From NCBI GenBank assembly GCA_963932145.1, contig OZ010595.1:78168252-78232251 (forward strand): a DNA stretch of 64,000 nucleotides, read 5' to 3'. Below the pieces are notes generated by a model. The model saw only the letters and a list, made by a program, of their open reading frames with translations. It was not told where the DNA came from and ran no database searches. A program made the position numbers and the translations under genes. The stretch's first letter is position 1. Every line of letters starts with the position of its first letter. Shown piece by piece: positions 20,546 through 30,380 of the stretch. The DNA comes from Acanthosepion lycidas. Lineage: Eukaryota > Mollusca > Cephalopoda > Sepiida > Sepiidae.

Positions 20546-21083
20546 ATATATACATAAGAAAAGAAAATATGGATGATATTTATGTGGAAAAATTCATACA
20601 GCTATTTATTGGACAAGCAACGAATAGATGACTATTCTCCAAATACACTTTTCAGATTTTCTTATTAAGTTGCAAAATATTGTGCTGACAAATTTTGTAA
20701 CAACTTAATATATATTCATATATATATATATATATATTACAGGTACGCGAGTTTACTAAAAGGATTTCCATAAACTGTCTTCCTTCTACGATTTTTGTAA
20801 TTTTGCTCTTGTGCTGCAAGAAATTAACTGTGAATGCAAGATGGATATTTTATTAAAATTGGATTAAGAAATCGTGGCGATAAAGTGAAAGAACTAAAAC
20901 AAATTTTGCAGAAGGAATAGGTTTCCAGAGAAGTCACGAACTGCCTTTATGCGTTTGTGATTTACGTAGCATTTTATTTTAAGAAAGAAATGAAAGAAAA
21001 AGAAAGACGTTATGTAAGAAATTGTTTCCAAGCAAAGAATCGAATTCAGTTAATGAGAAAGCACACACGCACAAACACATATA

Positions 21084-21718
21084 CAGTAGAATCCCTCATA
21101 TCCGGAATCCCGCATATCCGGAATCCCTCATATCCGGAATCCCCCATATCCGGAATTCCTCATATCCGGAATCCCGCATATCCGAACATGATTTCGATGT
21201 GTATATTTGAAGTATTTGGAAGATATGTAACTGATTTGAAATTTCTGTTTTTCAGGAAATTTAAATTCGATAATTGCTTATGCTTATATTATTCTAATGG
21301 CTTGTTTTGGTGCAAAAGATGATGGGAAGAAGACGAAAAGAACAACTTTGGGGTCATCGCGAAAAGTGGAAATTTTTACCGACTAGACGCTGGTGAAAGT
21401 TCATTGTAACTAATGGCTGATTTCAACATAGGAAAGTCAACATTGTATGATATAAAATCTTCCAAAGAAACTATTTTCCGACGTTCACGTTCTCACAATG
21501 AACAAGGAAATAAAAAAAAAAAACATGATTGTGATGAAACCTGGATTGAAACTGAAAACACTATTGAAAAGGTTGTCAGTTTTATGAAAAGAAAGCCAGC
21601 ATTCAGCTATGACGATTGCAATTACGAATGTAATTTTAAAAGGTGTCTTTCGTTTAAAAAAATTCAAGAACAAAAGCAAAACGAAATGCAGAAAAAGTTG
21701 AAAATGACATTAGAATAG
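21084..21718 (+). pseudogene. pogo/Tigger-like DNA transposon remnant
   Basis: 'ACAGTAGAATCCCTCATATC' at 21083 looks like a pogo/Tigger terminal inverted repeat (CAGTAGAA...); a 16-bp unit GAATCCCTCATATCCG is then repeated about six times to 21186. Downstream, 21330-21480 encodes a helix-turn-helix of the CENP-B/Jerky/pogo type: KRTTLGSSRKVEIF, then after a frameshift RLDAGESSL, a stop, and LMADFNIGKSTLYDIK. The frame continues 21413-21718 to a lysine-rich end (TIEKVVSFMKRKPAF), similar to the C-terminus of Tigger-type proteins. The DDE core is missing, so this is an internally deleted, broken copy. No 3' inverted terminus was found. Confidence 0.6.
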
Positions 21719-21793
21719 AAAGAACCATTATGCAACAATATTAAAAAATCTGCGTTACATTATTTATTTTGCATACGTCGAATACTTAATTTA

Positions 21794-21796
<3 letters not shown>

Positions 21797-21850
<54 letters not shown>
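21797..21850. repeat. (TA)n array followed by short (GA)n
   Basis: Simple TA array, then GAGAGAGAGA at 21851-21861. Confidence 0.95.
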
Positions 21851-21854
<4 letters not shown>

Positions 21855-21885
21855 GAGAGAGATGTGTGTGTAGATGGATAGATAG

Positions 21886-21953
21886 AAAAACAGATAACTG
21901 AAAGTTTTATGATCAGCGTTCCGTCGCTGATCATAAAACTTTCAGTTATCTGT
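21886..21953. repeat. Perfect 31-bp-arm hairpin
   Basis: 21886-21916 is the exact reverse complement of 21923-21953, with a 6-base loop (TTCCGT). It lies 73 bp upstream of the hammerhead-like fold at 22027 and is probably part of the same Penelope-type terminus. Confidence 0.9.
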
Positions 21954-22026
21954 TTGGATAAGTTTTGTTCTTATGTCCATCATCTTTGTTATGTTAAATT
22001 GATAATGTTAATTATATTTTATGAAT

Positions 22027-22072
22027 ATGTCCTGAAGATGGTTTATTAGACCGAAACGTCCGACGTTGACAT
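22027..22072 (+). ncRNA. Hammerhead-ribozyme-like fold (Penelope-type)
   Basis: Elements in order: stem I 5' ATGTC (22027-22031); CTGAAGA (22032-22038), matching CUGANGA; one unpaired T; stem II GGT/ACC (22040-22042, 22050-22052); GAA (22053-22055); stem III ACG/CGT (22056-22058, 22064-22066); cleavage-position T (22067); stem I 3' GACAT (22068-22072). All catalytic bases of the hammerhead core are present. The single extra base between the core and stem II, and the short stems, make self-cleavage uncertain. Hammerheads are known in Penelope-like retroelement termini. Confidence 0.55.
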
Positions 22073-22089
22073 TATATTAACATTAAAAC

Positions 22090-22824
22090 AGCATAATTGC
22101 ATATAAGGATTTTTGTTTGTTTTTTCCGTATATTTTTCTTCATACTGTCGGATCTATATCCATATATTTGCTTACATATGCAGGAGTATATATCTAAAGT
22201 TTACATTGTTTGGACTGTGCGTATATGAAGTTTCAGCACGAATGATAAAAGCGTCTATATATGTGTAGATGTATGCGTCACAAGTTTATATTGTTTTGAA
22301 TGTGTGTATGAATTGTAGTTGTAGAACTTATGAAAACAAAACACAGGAAGATTGTTGCAGCTGTTGACGCATGGAAACAAAATACCGTTAAGCATTATAT
22401 TGTAATATTGTATGTGAATAATTACTAGTAAGAATTTCAGTTTCGTTTGTGTGGCAAACGATCGAACAAATACCCTTGTAAAAGATTCAGCGATAGACTA
22501 GTTACCGGACAAGAATAATCATCTTTATAATAACATAGTAAGTCCGATGAATCTAAAATTTAGATTTATTTATTAATCACAAGAGTATTGGTTAATATAT
22601 ATTTTTAAATATCCCTTTTTATCAGAAATATATTGTTGAAAATATTCTGACTTCGAGCGACTAAAATTTTATTTTAAGATATTCTACCGTCTGTCATTTC
22701 AATGAATGTACAAAAATGAGTTTTTAGTTAACATTCTTCTACAATTGTGAAACGGGTCTCCACAAATATATCTAAATTTATTTATACATACGCACCACCG
22801 TACATGCACGCATACACACAAAAC
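22090..22824. other. No gene recognised
   Basis: AT-rich anonymous DNA between the Penelope-type tail and the mariner remnant. Confidence 0.5.
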
Positions 22825-23471
22825 AACCTCAAATCCCGAGTTGACATCTGCTTTTCTCTCCATTCTCGCCAACTTGTTTCGCCTTTTTTGGATAGACTTG
22901 TGAAAAATGGATCTTTTATCGAAATGTTAAGCGTCATAGACAGTGGCTTGGTAAAGGGGAAGGACCCCAGCCACAGCCGAGAAGGGAACTTCATGGGCAA
23001 AATGTCCTTCTTTCAGTCTGGTGGGATCGCCAAGGAATAATCCAGTTTGAATTCTTACCACCTAATGCAACAATTAATGCTCAAATATACTGTCAGCAAT
23101 TAGAGCGTTTGAACCAAGCTTTGAGGAAAGATAGACTTGCTCTAGTGAATTGAAAAGAGGTGATGTTTCATCAGGACAATGCGCGACCCCACACAGCAAG
23201 AATCATGTCACAAAAAATCGAAGAACTTGGTTGGGAGAAAATTCCTCATCCACCTTATTCTCCCGATCTTGCTCCTTCAGACTACCATTTGTTTCGGAGC
23301 TTACAGAATCATTTGGAAGAAACAGCTTTTGTAACACATGAAGAGGTTAAAACTGACATTTATGAGTTCTTCGAATCAAAGCCAAAAGAATTTTACAGTA
23401 ATGGAATTATTAAGCTTGTTAATAGATGTAAGGAAGTCATAGATAATCTGAGAAAATACATTGTTGATTGA
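22825..23471 (+). pseudogene. mariner (DD34D) transposase pseudogene
   Basis: Encodes most of the catalytic half of a mariner transposase. Visible: 'SRVDICFSLHSRQLVSPFLD' at the start; then a small deletion where the family has TGDEKW, which removes the first catalytic Asp and shifts frame; KWIFYRNVKRHRQWLGKG in another frame; an in-frame TGA at about 23152; then FHQDNARPHTA with the second Asp and, exactly 34 residues later, the third in YSPDLAPSDYHLF. The C-terminus is complete (stop at 23469-23471). The N-terminal helix-turn-helix domain is missing. Not functional. It may or may not be related to the mariner-type MITEs nearby. Confidence 0.92.
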
Positions 23472-23677
23472 ATCTGTAATTAAATGTAACATTTGGTCAC
23501 TTGTTTTCTTTATTCAAAATTCGCACAAAACTTATGGTATGACACATTATGAAATGGACGGTTCGACAATTATTTTAAGACATTTTTATGTTCATACATT
23601 CTTTATATAGATACAAATATTTAAGTAAATACTTAAATATTTGTAGCTATAAAAAGAATGTATAAGCATAAAAATGT

Positions 23678-23678
<1 letters not shown>

Positions 23679-23725
<47 letters not shown>

Positions 23726-23840
23726 TCTGTGTGTGTGTTTTAATGTACGCTACATTTATGCGTTAAAGCGCTCAATATCAGATAAAATGGTCAAATATAT
23801 ATGCGTACACACACAGACACACACACACACATATATATAT

Positions 23841-23902
<62 letters not shown>
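23679..23902. repeat. (TA)n and (CA)n arrays
   Basis: TA array 23679-23722, then CA/TA arrays 23808-23902. Tyr-Ile frames across them are artefacts. Confidence 0.95.
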
Positions 23903-23906
<4 letters not shown>

Positions 23907-23979
23907 GCTGGCCAGTTGTATACGAGGATAGCCGTTTACTAGGACGGATAACCAATTCCTATTGCATTTTGTGTTTGCC

Positions 23980-24100
23980 CATCCCCCACAGAACCCACCT
24001 GTAGTTTATACTTCAACCATACTTAGTAGACCTTAGGTACAGTTTCTGGGAGAGGGCATGGTATATATCGTGCTGAACAATCTGGACGCTTAATATATAT
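23980..24100 (-). mobile_element. SINE-E body fragment
   Basis: 'CCCACCTGTAGTTTATACTT' and 'TAGACCTTAGGTACAGTTTC' correspond to 9729-9745 joined to 10231-10275, but uninterrupted. Useful as the empty-site reference for the insert at 9746-10230. Confidence 0.6.
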
Positions 24101-24159
24101 AATTTTGGTAAAAAATATCTCGTAAACGCAATGCTGGCGTAGTCCATATATTGTACTTT

Positions 24160-24183
24160 ATATATATATATATATATATATAT
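24160..24183. repeat. (TA)n array
   Basis: Short TA array just before the first copy of a direct repeat. Confidence 0.9.
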
Positions 24184-24211
24184 TATTGATAGAAATCTTA
24201 TAAGTATAAGA

Positions 24212-24792
24212 ATCTATACTCGCTCGGAAAACATTCGGTGTCTTGATTTGCAAATAATCAAACGAATACCAAAGGGGGGAAAAAAGGTATAAAAAAAAAA
24301 AGAATGAACGGAGAACATGTCCATTCGCCGAAAATAATCGTCTAGCATCCAAGTCCAACGCCCAAAGAAAAAAACCCGATACGAGTAAGCAAAAGAACTA
24401 AATAAATTGCTCAATACAGTAAGTAGAGCAGACATAGTTAAACCAAGAGAGCGAGACAAACCTACCAAGGTTTCCCCTAAGCGGATCGTCAGTTTTAACT
24501 ATATATATATATATATAGGTAATTACACTCGTCTCGGAAAACCTTTGATTTCTTGATTTGCTAATGATCAAATCAATTTCGAAGGAAGTTTTTTAAAAAG
24601 AAAAAGCCAGAAACATGAAAGTCTGTCGAAAATAATCGTAGAGCATACAGGTCCAAAGCCCAAAGAAAAAAAAAACCGATACGAGTAATCAACTAACTAA
24701 AAAAAGTGCTCAATACTAAAGTAGAGCAGACCTAGTCAAACCTAGAGAGCCAGACTAACCTATAAAGGTTTCACCTAAGCGGATCGTCAAGG
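24212..24792 (-). repeat. Direct repeat pair, ~280 bp, split by (TA)n
   Basis: 24212-24497 and 24524-24792 share 'CTCGGAAAAC', 'TCTTGATTTGC', 'CGAAAATAATCGT', 'CCCAAAGAAAAAAA', 'CCGATACGAGTAA', 'GTAGAGCAGAC' and 'CCTAAGCGGATCGTCA' in the same order, separated by a TA array at 24499-24518. A related fragment is at 34820-34910 on the opposite strand. The nature is unknown; proximity of similar pieces to Penelope-type termini suggests the same element. Confidence 0.75.
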
Positions 24793-25159
24793 AAAGCTGG
24801 CTTCCTCAACATGGTCAATTCACATGCGGTCTAGTCAGTTTGTTCCGTTCAAAGAACGGCATTATCGCTGAGTCTATCGTCGCATATATGAGAGGCGACA
24901 TTCTATGTGTTTTGATCCTGAATATGGAAACATCGACCGCGATTTTAAATTATCATATCTAATCGCGTTATTATAATATATTGCCTCTATATAGTGTTTC
25001 TTATAGAATTTAGATAATGTCGTTTCTGTCGTTGTTTCGTGGTTGATAATTCAAAGCAAAGAAATATTGATGAAACCGAGAAATGTCTAAAGCAGAAATC
25101 GAATTATCACATTCTTCATGAGTTCCATTTTATCATATTGCTCAACAGGAAAAAGATGG

Positions 25160-25300
25160 TAATTTTCTTAGTGTAGCTTAGACGTGGCAAACACCGAACG
25201 TATGAGACATCTTGTGCGTATCGAATTCATTATACAATCTAAATTGATCTAGTGAGGCAAGCTTGCTAGCCATTAAATCACGTCGAAGTGCCATTGTCGA
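25160..25300 (-). mobile_element. SINE-D copy
   Basis: Plus-strand 'AGTGTAGCTTAGACGTGGC', 'GAGGCAAGCTTGCTAGCCAT' and 'TAAATCACGTCGAAGTGCC' are the reverse of the SINE-D tail and head. More diverged than 11292-11405. Confidence 0.7.
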
Positions 25301-25312
25301 AAAATAAATGTA

Positions 25313-25392
25313 TTAGGTTGGTGTAAAAATAATGTCGTTTTCTCACATATGTTACTATGTGAGAAAACGACATTATTTTTATACCAACCTAA
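25313..25392. mobile_element. Mariner-type palindromic MITE, 80-bp class
   Basis: Ends TTAGGTTGGTGTAAAAATAA and its inverse, TA on both flanks. The centre differs from the other copies (TCTCACATATGTTACTATGT), so it is a distinct sequence variant. Confidence 0.92.
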
Positions 25393-25699
25393 TATTTAAC
25401 AAAAATTAAAAATGAGACAATAGTCATTTATTTTTACATTCATACGAACCTAACGTCCCTAATATATTTAATATTCACCTTCAGTTATTTTTAAATCCTT
25501 GCCCGTCAGAAGGCATCCTGAAATAACCCCACAACAGCCACGAATATGCTATTTTCTGTCATGTCTTATCAGCAAAATCCCTTATCGTCTCTGTATTCTG
25601 GTTGCTATTTTTTCTAAGATATTTGATAGCAATTCGGAACCAATGAAAAAACCATTTGTTCTATATGTTATCTTTTTTTTTTATTTTCTATTCATTACA

Positions 25700-26060
25700 G
25701 CCCACCTCTGTGACGAAAACTACATCAGGCAGCAAGGCCTGTGATCAAGAGATTGGAGCTTTTGAGGAGTTTGGAAGCGTCTCTTAATTGTTTTTTTCCC
25801 TGACCTGGGGTTCGTAGCACCTGTAAGGGTCCCAGCTATAGACAAATAGCAAACCACAAAACAGAAATCATACCTCCAGGAAATTATAAATGAACATTTT
25901 TATAGTAAAAAAATACACCAATACATATTTAGAAAAAATTATCGACGATAAATTTTCAGAGGAAAATGACCAATAACATATTTTAGAATAAAATGTCTTG
26001 TTATAGTAAAATTACTGGTAAGACGGAAAAGTCAATCAATTACGTCCTAACACCCAAAGG
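25700..26060 (+). mobile_element. SINE-A copy, decayed
   Basis: 'CATCAGGCAGCAAGGCCTGT', 'GTCTCTTAATTG', 'GTAGCACCTGTAAGGGTCCC' and 'AGCTATAGACAAATAGC', then an A-rich degenerate 3' body. Confidence 0.72.
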
Positions 26061-26194
26061 AAGAGGTATTTAGCAAAATTTCAAGGGAAAAGTAGCTCGG
26101 CGTGGGGGGGTGTTGTAATGGAACGTCCCACATTTCCTATCACCTATGTGGACTGACTATATGAGTAGCTATATATAGTGAGCACAGTATATAC

Positions 26195-27690
26195 CTGGGG
26201 ACTTGCTTCGGCAATTAGTTGGAGATTCGTCTCCAGCTAAGCTAGTCGAACTCACTGCCTTCGGGCGGAGAGGAACCCAGACGCGGCTATGCCGAAGGGC
26301 AGAGTCTCGTCTGGAGTGATAGACAGATACCCGATCCCGTTTTTACAGTGTCAACGGTGAATTTTTGCCCGAGCCTACGGGCCCGGTTTTAACCCGCATT
26401 AAATACCGGCCTTATGCCACATCCTGCTTCGCGCGGTGGTGAGGTAAATAACCTATGCTTCGGCAATTAGTTGGACATTCTTCTCCAGTTATGCAGGTCG
26501 AACTCTCTGCCTTCGGGCAGAGAGGAGCTCAGACGAGGCTACGCCGAAATGCAGACTCTCGTCTTGGGTGGTAGACTTAATACGGGGTCTACGGGAAATT
26601 TTGCCCGGGTCTAAGGGCTCGGATTTATTCCGCATTATAAAACGGGCTTGTGCCACATCCTGCCTCGCGGGGAGGTAAGGTAAATGACCTTGCTTCGGCA
26701 ATTAGTTAGAAATTCGTCTCCACCTGTGCTGGTCAAACTCTCTGCCTTCGGACGGAACCTATACGAGGCTATACTAAAGGGCAGAGTCTCGTCTGTAGTG
26801 GGAGACAGATACCAGACCCATTTTTTTACAGGGTCTGTGAGGAATTTTTGCATGAGCCTACGGCCTCACTTTTGGCCGGCATTAAAAGAAAACGACCTTG
26901 TGCCATATGCTGCCTCGCTGAGAGGTAAGGCAAATAACCTTGCTTCGGCATTTGTTTGGAGATTCGTCACCAGCTGTGCTTGTCGAACTCTCTGCCTTTG
27001 GGCAGAGTGGAACCCAGACGAAGCTATGACTAAGGGCTGAGTCTCGTCTGGAGTGGTAGACAGCTATCCGGCCCCGTGTATACGAAGTCTACAGGGAATT
27101 TTAGCGCGAAGCTACGGGCTCAATTTTACCCCGCATTAAAAACAGCTTTGTGTCACATTCTGCGTTGAGGTAAAATAAATAACCTTGCTTCCGGAATTAG
27201 TTGGAGATTCGTCTCCATCCGTGCTGGTCGAACTCTCTGCCTTTGGAAAGACAAGGCTATGCCGAAGGTCAGAGTCTCGTCTGGGGTGGTAGACCGCTAC
27301 CCGACCCCGTGCATATTCCCGTTTACAAGGAATTTTTCCCCGAGCCTACGGGCTGGGTTTTGCCCCACATTAAAACACGACCTTGTGCCACATCCTGCCT
27401 CGCGGAGAGTTAAGGTAGATGACCTTCTCCGGGAATTAGTCTAGCGTTGGAGATTCATTTTCAGTTGTTCTGGTCAAATTCTCTGCCTTCGAGCAGAGAG
27501 GATCCCCAGACGTGCCTCTGTCCAAAGGCATAGTTTCGTCTCGGGAAACAGCTTCCTGACACTGTTTCATACGAGGAAATCTTGGCCTAGACTACGGGCT
27601 CGGATATCCCACATTAAATTCGGCCTTGTTCCACATCTAACCGCGTTGGGCGGTTGGTAGATATCCTTGCTTCGGGAATTACTAGCCTGC
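26195..27690 (+). repeat. S245 tandem satellite with TTCG-loop hairpins
   Basis: Six consecutive units with TTCG of the first hairpin at 26207, 26459, 26694, 26944, about 27189 and about 27428, and the start of a seventh at 27671 (spacing 235-252 bp). GC content is clearly above the flanks. Each unit can form TTGC-TTCG-GCAA, GGAGA-TTCG-TCTCC and CTCTCTGCC-TTCG-GGCAGAGAG (9-bp stem perfect in unit 2, 26503-26524), AGACGAG/CTCGTCT (26531-26537 with 26558-26564) and AGCC-TACG-GGCT. Units end with 'GGCCTTGTGCCACATCCTG'. No protein frame is conserved between units; the 118-codon frame at 26684-27040 is incidental. Confidence 0.9.
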
Positions 27691-27949
27691 CAACTGATTC
27701 CCTGTCTTTCAATTGTGTATTCTCTTTTACAATAAGCCCCTCTTTCATCTACACGCGTGTTGCTTTTCCTTCACTCGAGTACAATGTTTATCTGTTAGTG
27801 ACCTTTTAATGATACAACAATAACCAACAATGCAGCACTAAAAAATTAAATATATTTTCGTAGCAAAATTAGTAGCAATATATTATCTTCTAAAAACTAT
27901 ATGCAAAACTATATACTTTTGCCTTGAAAATATAAAATTATGTACAACG

Positions 27950-28060
27950 TTTCTGTAGTTGAAGCCATAAAATTGCGTACAAATTATTTCGATTTCGGCA
28001 TTAAATAACCTATAGATATTCTGCTATACCGAATAAACAAAACCAAAGCAAAGCAAGCCA
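27950..28060 (+). mobile_element. SINE-A/B type 3' end fragment
   Basis: 'TCGGCATTAAATAACCTATA' and 'CTGCTATACCGAATAAAC' match the shared SINE-A/B 3' end. 27691-27949 is anonymous with faint SINE-A-like A-rich body. Confidence 0.55.
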
Positions 28061-28299
28061 AACCAAACAACCCCTATCTATGTTTTATTCAAGATATCTC
28101 TTGTCGTTGTTTCTGAATTCAGGTAGATCTCATTTTTGCTCCTTATCATTTCTCTGTCTTTCGATCTTTCTGCCTTTCTGAGTTTGTCCTGGTTTTCACA
28201 ACTTCTAAAAAACCTATATTTACTGAAAGTATTAAGAGCTCTTTCTTTACATATTGTCAGTATTACACTTAAAAAGAAATACATGATGAAATCCTAAAC

Positions 28300-28560
28300 T
28301 ATCTTCTTCTAAGTGCTGTGTCTCTTCAGGATGTAGGAAATCCTGCTTCTCTACAGCATGCTGCCATTTGTCACTCTTAGTAAAGTTTGTCTTTTTTAAA
28401 AATATCTCGTAATGCCTATTCTGTTAACCAATTTGACAAGTTCATTAGGTAGGGTAATCGCTGCTTTCCTCTGTGTCTCTTGTATGCTATGTCTTGTGAG
28501 TGTCAAATTTTCCAAGCCCGCTTTCCTCATTAATGCCCTAGAAATTTCAATACTCTCTTT
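28300..28560 (-). pseudogene. LINE-Y reverse transcriptase C-terminal relic
   Basis: Minus-strand translation contains, across frame breaks, ENLTLT, RGKQRL-like, LLRVTNGSMLWRS and YILKRHST. Compared with the usual tail of this non-LTR family (ENLxLTGxIEGxRxRGxQR ... LLRxTxDRxLWRAMIxxVLKGHGT), it is plainly homologous but broken by frameshifts. 5' truncated. Confidence 0.65.
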
Positions 28561-28599
28561 GTGATGCTACGGATAAATTTCACTTTAAAAAAAAAAAAA

Positions 28600-29430
28600 A
28601 TTCCTCCCCACCAACCAAGGCGGAAGTGACACTAGCACGCAAAGGGGTTACACAGAGTGAAAGTGAGATTAAAGAGGGAGGGGTTACAGAGAGTGAAAGT
28701 AGGAGTAAAGAGGGAGGGGTTACATAGAGTGAAAGTAAGAGTAAAGAGTGAGAGATTACAGAGAGTGAAAGTAAGAGTGAAGAGGAAGAGGTTACAGAGA
28801 GTGAAAATAAGATTAAAGAGGAAGGGGTTACAGAGAGTGAAAGTAAGAGTAAAGAGGGAGATGTTACAGAGAGTGAAAATAAGATTAAAGAGGAAGGTAT
28901 TACAGAGAGTGAAAGTAAGTGTAAAGAGGGTGTGTTTGATGAAAGAATAAAGAGAAGGACGGAGATCAAGATCAAAACATTAGAACTTGTTGACTGACAT
29001 TACATTTAATTTTTGAAGATTATAGTTATCAAGGAGGCAGTTTAGGGGAAGAGAGTTTCATTCTCGGTAAGTCCGCGATTAAAAGCTGTTGAAGAAGAAG
29101 AGGCGGTTTCGACAGTGAAAGAGCGGGACCGAGATACCAACCTAGTAGCACGCTTAAATTCATGCAGTTGGCCATCCGTGAAAATCGCTCGTCAGAGCAT
29201 TTGTTATGAAAGTATTTGTAGAAAAGACAGAAGGAATCCACATCACGTCTGTAAGAAAGTGACTGGCGTCAAGATGCCAGGTCAGGACCTATCATATTGC
29301 ATATCCCTCTTTGGATTTTTTTGAAAACCTCGGGATGAATAGCGGCATCGTCAGACCAAATATGAAACAGTATTCAATGCCAGGACAAATGATAGATTTG
29401 CAGATTTGAAAGATGGGCTCAAATGAGAAC
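28600..29430 (-). pseudogene. LINE-X 3' end with 36-bp minisatellite
   Basis: From 29420 to 28980 the minus strand encodes pieces of the non-LTR RT C-terminus: SLFYKYFHNKCSDE region (frame 29241-29029 begins MDSFCLFYKYFHNKCSDERF), then FPRMKLSSPKLPP in another frame, then NLQK. The 3' UTR carries the minisatellite at 28645-28945 and ends near 28600 ('GGCGGAAGTGACACTAGCAC'). Homologous in order to 62165-63240 on the other strand. Not functional. Confidence 0.82.
28645..28945 (-). repeat. 36-bp minisatellite in LINE-X 3' UTR (8 units)
   Basis: Unit (plus strand) 'AGTGAAAGTAAGATTAAAGA' + 'GGGAGGGGTTACAGAG'. Because 36 is a multiple of 3, frames stay open on both strands (KVRLKREGLQRV-like repeats). 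That alone does not indicate coding. Confidence 0.92.
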
Positions 29431-29639
29431 CAACTTTCCTTACAGTAGATATAGCTATTGATTCAATGTAGTTGTTCCAACTCAGGTTAATGGAAAACAT
29501 GAGACCAATAAAGAGCGGTGCTGATAGGAGGCAGGGAGGTTACTCTATGGTGGGTAAATGAGAAAACTTTTGTTATGGAGACATTAAATTCATTTCCAGC
29601 CCCAGTTTTCCCGCGAAAAAGTGGAGGTGCCTAGATTAA

Positions 29640-29785
29640 GTATAGCTCGTCATTTTTTGCCTTGCTCTTTTATTGGTAGCTCTATTATCCAATATGGCTG
29701 TACTACCTGGGTCAGGGATTGAACCCACGGCTATTATGCCACCAAATTCATAAACGTGCGTTAATCTACAGGCTCGACGTCAGTA
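29640..29785 (-). mobile_element. Possible tRNA-derived SINE fragment
   Basis: Minus strand: 'GTCGAGCCTGTAGATTAACG' then GTGGGTTCAATCCCTGACCC, a good B-box. The A-box is weak and no copy elsewhere in the window was found. Confidence 0.4.
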
Positions 29786-30029
29786 TGAAAATGAAATAAG
29801 ACAAAATATTCTATGCATGAAGGAGCTTTGTGTCACAATAAGAAGACATAAAATTGTAATCATCGAAAAACTACTGTAACATATTTAGGTCGCCAAAAGA
29901 CGGATGATGTTCACACGCTTGAACACTAAGCTTTGACTAAATACTGGATAATGATGTCTGTAGTTTGAATATAGATTTATTTTATTTTAGAACAGAGTTT
30001 TTTTTTTCTAAAAATGTTTTCATTGTAAT

Positions 30030-30380
30030 TGTTCTGATTCACTTTTCTGTATAGTACCTGGCTTTTATGAATTTAAGCACATTACTAGATTGGTGGTTAC
30101 TTTTATGCATTTACAATTGAAATGGCTAGATGTAACCGTAAGTTCTATGCTAACAGTTTCTTCCCTCTCACTTCTCACTCGTGAAAATCATTTTGCTTCA
30201 GTCAACTTTGATCTTCAAAAATAGAAATTCAATGACAATCGTTATCTTCTGTTTTCTTAATTCATTTCATTTTATTCTTCTCCTTAATATTCTTTTTCTC
30301 ATATTCTCTCACACTCAGTACGCACTTGTGTCTTAGTGGCTTTATTGCCTTGTCTGTAGTGAAATGATAAATTTATAAAA
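30030..30380 (+). pseudogene. LINE-X 3' end
   Basis: Plus strand gives CNRKFYANSFFPLTSHS around 30130-30185 (RT tail CNRxFYxNSFFPRTxxLWNS), followed by stop-filled sequence, 'CACACTCAGTACGCACTTG' and the terminus 'TTGCCTTGTCTGTAGTGAAA'. No minisatellite in this copy. Confidence 0.72.

Noticed and set aside
23658-24004. Tyr-Ile-rich membrane peptides
   Set aside because: Translation of (TA)n arrays; the same applies to all similar frames in the window.
26684-27040. 118-codon frame in the S245 satellite
   Set aside because: Not conserved in the other units; frame is broken at the same place in each neighbour.
26195-27690. CRISPR-like array (regular repeats)
   Set aside because: Animal-type DNA; the whole ~245-bp unit repeats with no spacer sequences.
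28580-28975. 131-codon repeat protein frame
   Set aside because: The 36-bp unit leaves frames open on both strands, and the array lies in a LINE 3' UTR.
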